Notes: a model not told the origin generated them from the letters alone. A DNA stretch of 64,000 nucleotides from an uncultured Eubacteriales bacterium (GCA_934393265.1 CAKRQL010000024.1:118304-182303), one strand, 5' to 3'. Positions 43,964 to 53,028 are shown, numbered from the stretch's first letter. Made by a program: numbers and translations.

Positions 43964-44653
43964 TTGAAAAAGCTGAAGCTCAACACCGGATTTATCGATT
44001 TCTGGGTGCTCACGGCGCTGCTCTTCATAGCCGGCATAGCCTTTGTCGCCGCACCCGTCGGCGCCATCAACGTCCTGCTCCGGATAATCGGTATCGTGAC
44101 GCTCGTCTACGTGATCGCCGACATCGTGATAATTTCCATTGCCGCACCGGTGCACGGCGCGATATTCACCGCCACTATAACGGCTTACGTATTCACCGGG
44201 GTCTGTGCCCTTGTTCTTGCGATAGCCCCGGCGGATGCGTTCCGTTTTCTCACCCTTATCGCCGGAATTTACCTCGTGGCAGACGGCTTTATAGGAATTT
44301 ACGGAATAGCCGTCCGTCGCATAGTTACCCCCGGATATTCCTTCGTCCTGACGCTCGTATGCAGAATAGCCCTCACGGTGTTCGGAATATGGCTGATAGT
44401 CTCCCCCGCGGTAGTACAGCGCACCACCGCAATTCTCCTCGGCATCGCGCTCCTCTTCACCGCCGTCAGCCGTGCGCTGCGCGCCGTCGTCTCCGGACAG
44501 CTCCGGAGCGGATTTGAGTACCCGTTCTCAAATCACAAGAAGGCGAACGATACCTACATCGAGGGCGAGTTCACCGACGTGAGCGACGATAAGCCCGACA
44601 GCGACGACACGGATAACGGCACGGAAAGCGACGGCAGCGGCGACGCACATTAA
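43964..44653 (+). CDS. DUF308 (HdeD-like) membrane protein
   Basis: 229 residues with about six hydrophobic helices and a short acidic Asp/Ser-rich cytoplasmic tail (YIEGEFTDVSDDKPDSDD). The paired-helix pattern (LLFIAGIAFVAAPVGAINVL, LLGIALLFTAVSRAL) resembles DUF308/HdeD proteins. The start is a TTG at 43964: GAAAGAAGG lies 9 bases before it, and no in-frame ATG is available. A short ATG frame just upstream (43944-43967) ends in a TGA overlapping the TTG. Function unknown; acid-stress links of HdeD are not supported here. Confidence 0.7.
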   Translation: MKKLKLNTGFIDFWVLTALLFIAGIAFVAAPVGAINVLLRIIGIVTLVYVIADIVIISIAAPVHGAIFTATITAYVFTGVCALVLAIAPADAFRFLTLIAGIYLVADGFIGIYGIAVRRIVTPGYSFVLTLVCRIALTVFGIWLIVSPAVVQRTTAILLGIALLFTAVSRALRAVVSGQLRSGFEYPFSNHKKANDTYIEGEFTDVSDDKPDSDDTDNGTESDGSGDAH

Positions 44654-44705
44654 AGTTAAGCGCGACCGAAAAATAAAAGTGCGACAGAAAAATAAAATAA
44701 AAGAT

Positions 44706-44740
44706 GGGCACCCGGTTGGTATGACCGGGTGCCCGTTTTG
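44706..44740. terminator. Bidirectional terminator between DUF308 and CotF-like genes
   Basis: GGGCACCCGG / CCGGGTGCCC (10 bp, 9-base loop) is followed by GTTTTG on the plus strand and by a T-rich tail on the minus strand, so it serves both convergent genes. Confidence 0.82.
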
Positions 44741-44761
44741 CGCTCGTTTGTAAATGTTTAT

Positions 44762-45223
44762 TTACATTATTCCGGTTAAATTGTTTATTGAAAGGTACTC
44801 ATAGAACTGCTGACCGTGATTCTGCTCCTCTTTCTGAATAGCTCCGAGCACGTCGCGAAGCGCGGGCTGTACGCTCTCGAACACCGTCGTGTCATAAAGA
44901 GCCGACACGTGCTTTTCCATCGTTATCGCGTCCTGGCAGAGATAGGCGTCCGCGCGCTTTTCCGACTCCGTACAGGTCGACTGTGCCACAGTGAGCTTCT
45001 GGCTCTCTGCGCTCGGCGCCGGCTTTGCCGTGACGTCCTCCCCGGCGAGCACGCGCTCGACCGTTGTGAGGTGCCCCTCCTCGGCTGATTTTACCGACGA
45101 GAACAGAGCGCGGAGCGCGGGGTCGCACGCCTGCTCCCCGTATTTCCCGTACTTCTCTACGCAGAGCTTTTCCTGTGTGCGAAGATCTGACAAAAGTTCT
45201 CTTTCCTTGACCGTGAGATTCAT
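44762..45223 (-). CDS. CotF-like spore coat family protein (ferritin-like fold)
   Basis: 153 residues in two helical halves. The order KERELLSDLRTQEKLCVEKY ... SAEEGHLTTVERVL and DAYLCQDAITMEKHVSALYD ... LGAIQKEEQNHGQQFYEYL matches the Coat F (CotF) family, a four-helix bundle. Family members are found in spore coats of Bacillota, so a sporulation role is inferred. Its ribosome binding site (AAAGGAG) lies inside the 3' arm of a 14-bp hairpin 11 bases before the ATG (see 45233-45278). No promoter between manA and this gene is recognised. Confidence 0.75.
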   Translation of the reverse strand: MNLTVKERELLSDLRTQEKLCVEKYGKYGEQACDPALRALFSSVKSAEEGHLTTVERVLAGEDVTAKPAPSAESQKLTVAQSTCTESEKRADAYLCQDAITMEKHVSALYDTTVFESVQPALRDVLGAIQKEEQNHGQQFYEYLSINNLTGIM

Positions 45224-45232
45224 AAAACAAAA

Positions 45233-45278
45233 GGCTCCTTTCGGTTTTTTCTTTCATGATTTTTAACCGAGAGGAGCC
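45233..45278 (-). terminator. manA terminator that also hides the cotF-like ribosome binding site
   Basis: On the minus strand GGCTCCTCTCGGTT (45265-45278) pairs with AACCGAAAGGAGCC (45233-45246), followed by TTTTGTTTT and the cotF-like ATG. The 3' arm contains the AAAGGAG site. The hairpin can stop transcripts from manA and block translation of read-through RNA. Confidence 0.75.
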
Positions 45279-45291
45279 GTTTTATTCATTT

Positions 45292-46251
45292 TTACCGCGC
45301 CGCGCCGCAAATTTTTCCGGGGGTTTTTATCGTAATGATACCGAGGGTGCCGCCGATGCTTATCTCTCCCGCCCCGGCGGGGATAAAGAAGCTGTCGCCG
45401 GACGTGACGCTCTGCCGCTCGTCTCCCGCAGCTATCTCTCCTGTGCCCGAGACCGCGGTCAGGGCAAGGTAGGAGTCCTCCCCGGCGGTGAGCCTTATTC
45501 CGTCGCCCCGCAGAGCATAGTGATGTACCTCAAAATAGTCGCATAAGCCTATAAGCGTGCTGTCGCCTCCCGAAATCACGGGGGGCGTGTACGGCTTTAA
45601 GCTCGCTACCCTCATCGCCTTTTGCACATGCAGCTCGCGCAGATTTCCGTTTTTATCCCGCCGCATATAGTCATAAAGGCGGTATGTCAGGGTGCTGTTT
45701 TCCTGTATCTCGTAAATAAGAACGCCGCCGCATATCGCATGCACCGTCCCCGCGGGGATAAAGTAAACCTCCCCGGGCTTCACCTCGTGAAATGCGAGCA
45801 GTCTCTCTACCGTCCCGTCCGAGACCGCGCGGGAAAATTCCTCCGCCGTGCACTCCTTTGTGAGCCCCATGTATATCCCCGCCCCGGGCTCCGCGTCCAC
45901 TATGTACCACATCTCGCTCTTGCCGTACTGTCCCTCGTTTTTCAGGGCGTATTCGTCCGAGGGGTGAACCTGAACCGAGAGCTTTTCCCGTGCGTCGATA
46001 AACTTTGTGAGCACCGGAAAAAACGGAAAATCTCGGCATGCTCTCCCCCACAGCTCCCGTGGAAAAGCCTCCGAAAAGCGTACACGCCCCTCTCCAAAGT
46101 CAACAGCGGCTTCGCTCCCAGGGACGGCTGACAGCTCCCAGCTCTCGGCAATTATCGGAGAGGCGGACACCTTGCCGTAATCAAAAAGCCTCCTGCCTCC
46201 CCAAAGGTTATCGTGGCTCGTCGGTATGAGCCTGTATATTTTTTTATCCAT
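45292..46251 (-). CDS. manA: Mannose-6-phosphate isomerase (class I)
   Basis: Interconverts fructose-6-P and mannose-6-P. 319 residues, in the short Bacillota class. Zinc ligands appear in QVHPSDEYALKNEGQYGKSE (Gln and His, then Glu) and in FIPAGTVHAI (His). I chose the ATG at 46251 with GGGGGA upstream; a TTG two codons before is possible. The C-terminal cupin is complete. It has its own promoter; the downstream cotF-like gene is separated by a terminator. Confidence 0.92.
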   Translation of the reverse strand: MDKKIYRLIPTSHDNLWGGRRLFDYGKVSASPIIAESWELSAVPGSEAAVDFGEGRVRFSEAFPRELWGRACRDFPFFPVLTKFIDAREKLSVQVHPSDEYALKNEGQYGKSEMWYIVDAEPGAGIYMGLTKECTAEEFSRAVSDGTVERLLAFHEVKPGEVYFIPAGTVHAICGGVLIYEIQENSTLTYRLYDYMRRDKNGNLRELHVQKAMRVASLKPYTPPVISGGDSTLIGLCDYFEVHHYALRGDGIRLTAGEDSYLALTAVSGTGEIAAGDERQSVTSGDSFFIPAGAGEISIGGTLGIITIKTPGKICGAAR

Positions 46252-46285
46252 GCGCAATGTCCCCCGGCACTTCGTATATGTTTCC

Positions 46286-46319
46286 TCTTCGGTTTTCTAC
46301 GGTCTTCGGTTTTCTACGG
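46286..46319 (-). repeat. 17-bp tandem repeat in the manA leader
   Basis: Two identical 17-bp copies (46286-46302 and 46303-46319), TCTTCGGTTTTCTACGG on the plus strand, lie between the manA promoter and its start. They fall at the beginning of the transcript. Confidence 0.7.
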
Positions 46320-46324
46320 AAGAG

Positions 46325-46353
46325 ATTATATCACAAATCGGCGGCGGGGTCAA
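46325..46353 (-). promoter_or_regulatory. Promoter of manA
   Basis: TTGACC (46348-46353) and TATAAT (46325-46330) on the minus strand are 17 bases apart. The rest of the 46258-46633 gap holds a possible -10 TACAAT at 46518-46523 for the DUF1385 gene, without a good -35. Confidence 0.75.
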
Positions 46354-46633
46354 GGGCGACGTAAGCCGCCGCGCATAAATTTCCCGCCCGTAGCCGGCGT
46401 CACACCGCACGCCGCGCGTTACCCGCGCCAAAAGCCGCAGAATATACAGTTTTTGCCGCTCTGTTAATTTTTTTTATAACTTTTCTGTTTGCTATTTATT
46501 TTTGCGCGCAGATGTGCTACAATGTATTCGTAATATAATGTCCACGCGCGACGGTGACGAAGCTTTACACACCCGCGCGGTGGCTCAGGGAGAGCCGCAC
46601 CCCGGCTCTCACAGTCTCATGAAAGGAAACACA

Positions 46634-48457
46634 ATGTCAAAGAAAAATTCTGCCGATGCGTACAAGGACCCCGAGCGCCTCAATAAGGTGGGCGGGCAGG
46701 CTGTACTCGAGGGCGTTATGATGAAGGCGGGGGCGCACACCGTCACCACCTGCAGAAAGCCGGACGGAACGCTGACTGTCTACGACGACTCGTTTGTCTC
46801 CGTCAGAAAGCGCTGCAAATTCCTGAATCTCCCGATAATCCGCGGGGTCGTTAACTTCGTCGAGATGATGAAGCTCTCGTTCTCCACGATGGCAAACTCC
46901 GCCGACGCCCTCGGGCTCGACGAGGAGGAGGAAGAGGGGAAATTTGAAAAGTGGCTCAAAAAGCATGTTGGAATAGGACTCACCGATTTTGTGATGCTTC
47001 TCGGCACCCTGCTCGGAATCGCACTTGCGGTAACGCTTTTTATATTCCTCCCGACGCTGTTCGCCGACCTTATTGACAGGGTCGTGAGCCTCGGCGCGTG
47101 GCGCGCGGTCGTCGAGGGCGGCGTCAAGGTCATAATCTTTCTTCTCTATTTATGGCTTGTCTCGTTCATCCCGGATATAAAGCGCACCTTCATGTACCAC
47201 GGCGCAGAGCATAAATCCATCGCCTGCTTTGAGTCCTGCGAGGAGCTGACCCCGGAAAATGCGAAGAAGCACACCCGCTTTCACCCCCGCTGCGGCACGA
47301 GCTTCATGTTCTTCATGATCCTCGTCGGCATAATAGCCGGACTTTTTATCCGGCTTATATTCCCCGGGCTTAATACCTTTGCCTATACCGGAATACGCCT
47401 CCTTATTCTCCCGCTTGTAGTCGGGATAGGCTATGAGATAATAATGTATGCCGGAAAGCACGTGAACCCGTTCACAAGGGCTCTCTCCGCCCCCGGTCTC
47501 TGGGTACAGAGGCTCACGACGAAGGAGCCGGACGAAAAAATGCTCGAGTGCGCCATAGTCTCGATAAAATGCGCCCTGCGCGACGACTTCCCTGAGTTCC
47601 GCGAGTTCTGGCAGAGCCGCGGGTGGGAAAAGCGCGAGGAGAAAAATCCCTACCTGCTCTCCGCTATGACGGCGGAGGAGCGGCTCACGCTCAGTGAAGC
47701 AGGGGCAGACGAGTTAGCCCTCCGGCGCGAGACCCTTGCGGATGAGCTGATAACCTTTAACCGTGCCGCGGGTGCGTCCTCCTCCGCCCTCGCAGATTTC
47801 ATAATGAAAGAGCGCGTACGCCGTCTTGAGCACGGAGAGCCGCTCACCGGAGGGGAGAGCCTCACCGACGTGCTGCTCACCGAGTATGAAACGAACCGCG
47901 CGCTCGCCGCGGAGGACAAAAAGCTCATGAAGCTTCTGTCCGGGACCGACGCAAAGGGCGCGGAGGCGCAGATAGAAAAGACGAACGAAAAAATAGCCGC
48001 CTTAAAGCTCACCCTCGCGGCAGCAAAGCGCGAGCGCGAAAAACTGACGGCAAAGGTTCCGGATGGGGCAGACGGCACGGAGGATCCCGCGGCAGAGCTC
48101 TGCCGCAAATTCGACGCCGACAGCGCACGTGTAAGCGACGTAACGGCACAGGTCTCCGCCCTCACGGAAAAGATAAATTCGCTTATCTCCGCATACAATG
48201 CCCGCCGCGCGGAGGGTGCGACGGCACCGGATGCCGCCAAAGATGCGGAAACCGCCGATAACGGCACTATAACCGAAAACACGGAAAGAACCGCATACGC
48301 GGAGGGTGCAACCGAAAATACCGAAACCGCACCGGATATTTTTGATGACGCCCCGGGGGCCGAAGCCGCCGGAGAAGTACACGCGAACGTCCCGGCAGGC
48401 GACGCGGAAGAGCCCCCGGCGACCGCCGGAGAGGAAAACGGGAGCGCGGAAAATTGA
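46634..48457 (+). CDS. DUF1385 membrane protein with a long C-terminal extension
   Basis: 607 residues from the ATG at 46634 (GAAAGGA upstream). Residues ~15-315 are a DUF1385 domain: GGQAVLEGVMMKAG, the conserved MYHGAEHKSIACFE and HPRCGTSFMFF, with about four membrane helices. DUF1385 proteins are ~300 residues and are commonly next to prmC, as here. This one continues for ~290 residues: a helical segment (residues ~345-480), a coiled coil (TNEKIAALKLTLAAAKRERE, then VSALTEKINSLISAYNA) and an acidic Ala/Thr/Glu tail. Function unknown; the extension may bind partners. The stop overlaps prmC by 4 bases. Confidence 0.75.
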   Translation: MSKKNSADAYKDPERLNKVGGQAVLEGVMMKAGAHTVTTCRKPDGTLTVYDDSFVSVRKRCKFLNLPIIRGVVNFVEMMKLSFSTMANSADALGLDEEEEEGKFEKWLKKHVGIGLTDFVMLLGTLLGIALAVTLFIFLPTLFADLIDRVVSLGAWRAVVEGGVKVIIFLLYLWLVSFIPDIKRTFMYHGAEHKSIACFESCEELTPENAKKHTRFHPRCGTSFMFFMILVGIIAGLFIRLIFPGLNTFAYTGIRLLILPLVVGIGYEIIMYAGKHVNPFTRALSAPGLWVQRLTTKEPDEKMLECAIVSIKCALRDDFPEFREFWQSRGWEKREEKNPYLLSAMTAEERLTLSEAGADELALRRETLADELITFNRAAGASSSALADFIMKERVRRLEHGEPLTGGESLTDVLLTEYETNRALAAEDKKLMKLLSGTDAKGAEAQIEKTNEKIAALKLTLAAAKREREKLTAKVPDGADGTEDPAAELCRKFDADSARVSDVTAQVSALTEKINSLISAYNARRAEGATAPDAAKDAETADNGTITENTERTAYAEGATENTETAPDIFDDAPGAEAAGEVHANVPAGDAEEPPATAGEENGSAEN

Positions 48458-49272
48458 CGGTACGCGAGCTTGCCGAAATGCTCTCCCGCGCGGGAGTGCC
48501 GGACGCCGGATATGACGCGCGCGAGCTCTTCCGCGTGTTCGGCGGAGTGCGCGAATACGAGCTTTTTCTCCCCGATACCTCATCCGTCTCTCCGGAGTTG
48601 CTCTCCGCTGTGGAGCGCAGGTGTCGGCGCGAGCCGCTCGCATACATATTGGGCGAGTGCGGCTTTTACCGCGAAACCTACAAGGTCACTCCGGCATGTC
48701 TCATACCGAGGCAGGAAACCGAGGTGCTTGTCGATTACGGAGTAAAAAACATGCCGGACGGCGCGCGCTTTCTCGATCTCTGCACCGGGAGCGGCTGTAT
48801 AGCCCTCTCGATACTTAAAAACCGCCCCGGCACAACCGCCGTTGCACTTGATATTTCCGCCGCCGCTCTCGGTGTGGCAAAGGAAAATGCCGCGCGGCTT
48901 ACCGTTGCAGACCGGGTGGAATTCGTTCTCTCCGACCTCGGGCTGTATGAGCCGCGCGGAGTATTCTCCGCAATATTTTCAAATCCCCCGTACGTAAGAG
49001 CCGACGTCTACCCCACGCTGTCCGATGAGGTGCATGCGGAGCCGCGGCTCGCCCTCGTGGGCGACGACCCGGACGGAGCGGGGCTATACCGCAGAATAAT
49101 CTCAAAATACAAAAAAAGTCTCTCCCCCGGCGGTTTCTTCGCCTTTGAAATCGGCTATGACCAGTCGGACGCGCTGATGCGCGCCGCACGGGATAACGAT
49201 ATGTGCGCGGAAATATTCCCCGACCTCTCGGGGCTTCCCCGGCTCGCCGTCATAAGAGAGAATAATCGGTAA
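48454..49272 (+). CDS. prmC: Peptide chain release factor N5-glutamine methyltransferase
   Basis: Methylates the GGQ glutamine of RF1/RF2. 272 residues. N-terminal helical domain, then motif I FLDLCTGSGCIALS and the catalytic NPPYV, both characteristic. The start is a TTG overlapping the DUF1385 stop (TTGA), with GGAGCGCGG before it; the first internal ATG would remove eight family-like residues. Confidence 0.92.
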   Translation: MTVRELAEMLSRAGVPDAGYDARELFRVFGGVREYELFLPDTSSVSPELLSAVERRCRREPLAYILGECGFYRETYKVTPACLIPRQETEVLVDYGVKNMPDGARFLDLCTGSGCIALSILKNRPGTTAVALDISAAALGVAKENAARLTVADRVEFVLSDLGLYEPRGVFSAIFSNPPYVRADVYPTLSDEVHAEPRLALVGDDPDGAGLYRRIISKYKKSLSPGGFFAFEIGYDQSDALMRAARDNDMCAEIFPDLSGLPRLAVIRENNR

Positions 49273-49326
49273 CAATGTAACAGTGAAAAGCCGTTTTCCG
49301 TATACTCACATTAGGTGAGGTGCAAT

Positions 49327-50388
49327 ATGAAAAAACGGATAGCGGTGATATTCGGCGGCGAGGGGTGCGAGCACGATGTGTCCTGCACCTCCGCGGCTGA
49401 AGTGATAAAAAATCTTGACTCTTCTCTTTTTCTGCCTGTCCCCGTCGGAATAAGCGGCGGCGGCGACTGGTACATATACGGCGGCGACTCCGCAAATATC
49501 GGCTCCGCCCGCTGGGCGGGTGACGGCGCGGTGCTGACCTCCGCATTTCCCGTGCGGCGCGGCGGTATTTCCGGGCTCCTTACCCCGCGCGGAATAAGAA
49601 GGGTCGACGCGGCGCTCCCCGTCCTGCACGGAGATCTCGGCGAGGACGGGACCGTGCAGGGGGCACTACGCTGTGCGGGGATTCCCACCGTCGGGTGCGG
49701 CGTCCTCGGCGGCGCGCTCTGCTGTGACAAGATAACGGTAAAGCGGGTTGCCGACTCTATGGGAATACCCACCCTGCCGTGGTTTTCCGTGACGGACGGT
49801 CAGTGCCGGCGCGATACTTTTCTCCGCGCCGCAGACGGTATAGGCTATCCTCTTATCGTGAAGCCCTCCGGGCTCGGGAGCTCGGTCGGGATAGCGACGG
49901 CAACGGACGCCGCAGCCCTTCTCGCGGCACTGACCGCGGCGCGGCGCGCCGACAGGCTCGGGCGTGTACTTGTCGAGAAATATCTCGAGGGCGCAAGAGA
50001 GCTTGAATGTGCCGTGCTCGAGGACGGGGAGGTGCGCCGTATACTCCCGCCCGGCGAGGTAATCTGCCGGGGCGTGTATACTTATTCCGAAAAATACGGA
50101 GCTGACAGCCGTGCCGGAACGGTGCTGCATTCAGTTCTCGCGCCGGAAATTGCCCGGCGCATACGCGATATGACGGACGCCCTCTTCTCCGCCCTTGCAA
50201 TAAGAGATCTCTGCCGGGCGGACTATCTGCTCTCGCCCGACGGCGACATATACTTAAACGAGATAAACACCTTCCCCGGCATGACGGAAAAGAGCCTCTA
50301 CCCCGGTATGTGCCGCGAGAGCGGCATATCCTTTACGGCGATGCTGACCATCCTCATAAATTCGGCGCTCCGCCGGGGGAACGCATGA
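49327..50388 (+). CDS. ddl: D-alanine--D-alanine ligase
   Basis: Makes D-Ala-D-Ala for peptidoglycan precursors. 353 residues. The N-terminal IAVIFGGEGCEHDVSC, the ATP-grasp region (PLIVKPSGLGSSVGIATATD) and the metal site YLNEINTFPGMTEKSLYPGM are intact. I chose the ATG at 49327 with GAGGTG upstream; a GTG at 49315 is an alternative. A 4-base overlap (ATGA) couples it to murI. Confidence 0.93.
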   Translation: MKKRIAVIFGGEGCEHDVSCTSAAEVIKNLDSSLFLPVPVGISGGGDWYIYGGDSANIGSARWAGDGAVLTSAFPVRRGGISGLLTPRGIRRVDAALPVLHGDLGEDGTVQGALRCAGIPTVGCGVLGGALCCDKITVKRVADSMGIPTLPWFSVTDGQCRRDTFLRAADGIGYPLIVKPSGLGSSVGIATATDAAALLAALTAARRADRLGRVLVEKYLEGARELECAVLEDGEVRRILPPGEVICRGVYTYSEKYGADSRAGTVLHSVLAPEIARRIRDMTDALFSALAIRDLCRADYLLSPDGDIYLNEINTFPGMTEKSLYPGMCRESGISFTAMLTILINSALRRGNA

Positions 50389-51110
50389 TGAGCGGCGTGT
50401 TTGACAGCGGGATAGGCGGCATGTCGGTGATATTCGAGCTCCGCAAATTCCGCCCGCGCGCCGACCTCATCTATTACGCCGACAAAAAGAACTGTCCCTA
50501 CGGCACAAAGAGCCGGCAGGAGATAATCCGCCTCGTCCGCGCGGATATATCAAAGCTCCGCGAGGCCGGCGCGACGCACGCGCTGATAGCCTGCTGCACG
50601 GCGAGCACGGTCTACTGCTCGCTCACCCCGGCGGAGCAAAAATTTCTGACCCCGATACTCGCGCCGACGGCAGACGCGGCGGCAGCCGCAACGAAAAACG
50701 GAAAAATCGGCGTCGTCTGCACCGACGCCACAGCAGAAAGCGGCGAGTTTGAGAGACAGATAAAGCGTACACGCCCCGGGGCTACGGTCTATACTCTGCC
50801 CCTGCAGTCTCTTGTCCGGGAGGTCGAGAGAATGGGGCTCGGGCACTCCGAGCTACTCTGTGAAAGGGCACCGCGCCCGCGTAAAAAGAGCGACCCGCTC
50901 TATAAGGAGCTCGCCCGCATGTGCGCGCCGCTCCTGCATACCGATATAGACACGCTCGTGCTCGGCTGTACTCACTTTCCGCACCTTGCGGGAACCTTCT
51001 CCGATATATTCCGCGGAGTGCGGATAGTCTCCTGCGCCCGCGTCGGCGCAGAGCTGCTCGCAGGCGTTACAGACCCGCGCGGAAACGGTATAACCCAGAT
51101 AATCGAGTAA
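50385..51110 (+). CDS. murI: Glutamate racemase
   Basis: Supplies D-glutamate for peptidoglycan. 241 residues, slightly short. Motifs: GVFDSGIGGMSV, the substrate loop YYADKKNCPYG, the first catalytic cysteine in ACCTAST and the second in LGCTHFP. The family usually has ACNTA; here the asparagine is replaced by a second cysteine (codon TGC). Activity is probably kept because both catalytic cysteines and the aspartate are present. I chose the ATG at 50385, coupled to ddl and preceded by GGGGGA. Confidence 0.85.
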   Translation: MMSGVFDSGIGGMSVIFELRKFRPRADLIYYADKKNCPYGTKSRQEIIRLVRADISKLREAGATHALIACCTASTVYCSLTPAEQKFLTPILAPTADAAAAATKNGKIGVVCTDATAESGEFERQIKRTRPGATVYTLPLQSLVREVERMGLGHSELLCERAPRPRKKSDPLYKELARMCAPLLHTDIDTLVLGCTHFPHLAGTFSDIFRGVRIVSCARVGAELLAGVTDPRGNGITQIIE

Positions 51111-51186
51111 AAAAACCTCCGGCAGAGCCCGGAAAAGCATAAAAACGAAAAATACGCGGGCATCCCCCGCCGAAAGGAAGAATAAA

Positions 51187-51552
51187 ATGGGAAAATACAG
51201 ACGCGGAAGAATAAACGACGCGGTGGCGGAGGAGCTCGCGGTAGCGCTCCGCGAGGTGCGCGAGCCGAAGGTGGCGGATAACTTTGTGAGTATAACCCGC
51301 GCGGAGGTCGCGCCCGACCTCAGATACGCCGGAGTGTACTTCTCCTGCATAGGCGACCCGAAGGAGGCTCTCGAGGGTCTCAGAAAGTGCACGGGTATGC
51401 TCCGCCATCACCTCGCCGTAACGCTCAACCTGCGTATAACCCCCGAGCTGAACTTCATAAAGGACAACTCGATAGAGCACGGCGCAAGAATAGCCGAGCT
51501 ACTCTCGGAGATCCGCCGCGAGGACGAAGAGCGCGCGAAAAAAGATAACTGA
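51187..51552 (+). CDS. rbfA: Ribosome-binding factor A
   Basis: Assists 30S maturation at the 16S 5' end. 121 residues with the KH-type fold: RINDAVAEELAVALREV, SITRAEVAPDLRYAGVYFS and the C-terminal LRITPELNFIKDNSIEHG. Complete length. It usually follows infB, but here it follows murI by 76 bases. GAAAGGAAG lies before the ATG. Confidence 0.93.
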   Translation: MGKYRRGRINDAVAEELAVALREVREPKVADNFVSITRAEVAPDLRYAGVYFSCIGDPKEALEGLRKCTGMLRHHLAVTLNLRITPELNFIKDNSIEHGARIAELLSEIRREDEERAKKDN

Positions 51553-51592
51553 AATCAAAAGAATCAACATAAACGAAAGAAGGACAAGCCCA

Positions 51593-52471
51593 ATGAAAAA
51601 GGTCACGAAAGCCATTATCCCCGCCGCCGGTCTCGGCACCCGTATGCTCCCCATATCCCACGCGGTCTGCAAGGAGATGCTCCCGATAGTGGACCTCCCC
51701 GCAGTGTATCACCTCGTAAAGGAGGCGGCTGACAGTGGGATAACCGATATTCTCATTATCACAAACCGCGATAAGGAGGCAATGGAGGACTTCTTCGACC
51801 TCTCCGTCGAGTACGGCGACGCCCTCGCCGCAAAGGGAAAGACGAAAGAGCTCGAAAAGCTTCACGAAATAGCCAACCTTGCGAACGTCTACTTCCTCCG
51901 CCAGAAAGAGACAAAGGGTCTCGGACACGCTGTCGGAAGGGCGAGAAAATTCGTCGGGGACGAGCCGTTTGCCGTCCTCTACGGCGACGACGTAATCTTC
52001 TCAAAGACCCCCGTCGTAAAGCAGATGATAGACGTCTACGAAAAGTACGGAAAGCCGGTCGTCGGCGTCAAGCCCGTGCCTATGGAGTGGGTGCGTAAGT
52101 ATTCCTCTCTCAAGGTTGAGCCCCTCCCCGGAGAGACCAACGTCTATTCCTGCACCGACATGATAGAAAAGCCCGCACCGGGCAAGGAGTTCTCTAACCT
52201 CTCGATACTCGGGCGTGTGCTTCTCACCCCCGACGTGTTCGACATAATAGACAATCTCCAGCCCGGCGCCGGCGGAGAGTATCAGCTCACCGACGCTATG
52301 AAGAAGCTCAGCAACGAGGGCGGCGTCTCGGCCCTTGAGTTTGAGGGCGACAGATACGACATGGGCTCAAAGGTCGGATTTCTGAAGGCTAACGTTGTCC
52401 GCGGGCTCGAGCACCCGGAGACGCGCGACGACTTCCGTGAATTTATAAAGGAAATCGCAAAGACCCTGTAA
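51593..52471 (+). CDS. galU: UTP--glucose-1-phosphate uridylyltransferase
   Basis: Makes UDP-glucose for glycolipid and wall polymers. 292 residues. The nucleotide-binding start is AIIPAAGLGTRMLPISHAVC with KEMLPIVD following; DDVIF and the C-terminal DRYDMGSKVGFLKAN sugar-binding segment are conserved. 40 bases after rbfA, with GAAGGAC before the ATG. Confidence 0.95.
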   Translation: MKKVTKAIIPAAGLGTRMLPISHAVCKEMLPIVDLPAVYHLVKEAADSGITDILIITNRDKEAMEDFFDLSVEYGDALAAKGKTKELEKLHEIANLANVYFLRQKETKGLGHAVGRARKFVGDEPFAVLYGDDVIFSKTPVVKQMIDVYEKYGKPVVGVKPVPMEWVRKYSSLKVEPLPGETNVYSCTDMIEKPAPGKEFSNLSILGRVLLTPDVFDIIDNLQPGAGGEYQLTDAMKKLSNEGGVSALEFEGDRYDMGSKVGFLKANVVRGLEHPETRDDFREFIKEIAKTL

Positions 52472-52569
52472 TCGGAAAAGGACGCGGAGAAAGCGTCAAA
52501 AAACTGCAAATACCCGCCGTTTTCCGTACACGGGCAGGCACATAACGAAAATAAAGCAGGAAGCAATAT

Positions 52570-53028
52570 ATGGAATTCCGAAAAGCCGTCCCCGCCGACG
52601 CAAAGGATATATCCGCCCTCGCAAAAAGAATATTCCCCGACCCGTGGGATGAGCGCAGCGTCTCCGACTGTATATGTCAGAGCGGGGCGATGTGCTATGT
52701 CGCGAGGGAGGACGACGGCACCCTTACAGCCTATGTTTTAGGCAGGATAATCCCGCCGGAGGGCGAGATATACAGGGTCGCCGTCCGTCCCGAGCGGCGG
52801 CGGCGCGGCGTCGGCTACCGGCTGCTCGACTACGCCATGAAGTGCGGGCGCGGCGCAGGGCTCGACAACACGTTTCTTGAGGTCCGGCGTTCAAATGCGC
52901 CGGCAATAGCCCTCTACCGCGCCTACGGCTTCACCGAGGTCGGAGTCCGCCGCGGATACTACCGTACAGAGACCCCGGAGGGGGTAATACACGAGGACGC
53001 CATCGTCATGGCGCGCCTCGCAAGATAA
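52570..53028 (+). CDS. rimI: GNAT acetyltransferase, RimI type
   Basis: 152 residues of the GNAT fold; the acetyl-CoA loop is PERRRRGVGYRLLDYAM and the C-terminal NAPAIALYRAYGFTEVGVRR is typical of RimI, which acetylates the N-terminus of S18. Placement directly before tsaD (35-base gap) is the usual order (rimI-tsaD) and supports the name. GCAGGAAG precedes the ATG. Confidence 0.85.
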   Translation: MEFRKAVPADAKDISALAKRIFPDPWDERSVSDCICQSGAMCYVAREDDGTLTAYVLGRIIPPEGEIYRVAVRPERRRRGVGYRLLDYAMKCGRGAGLDNTFLEVRRSNAPAIALYRAYGFTEVGVRRGYYRTETPEGVIHEDAIVMARLAR

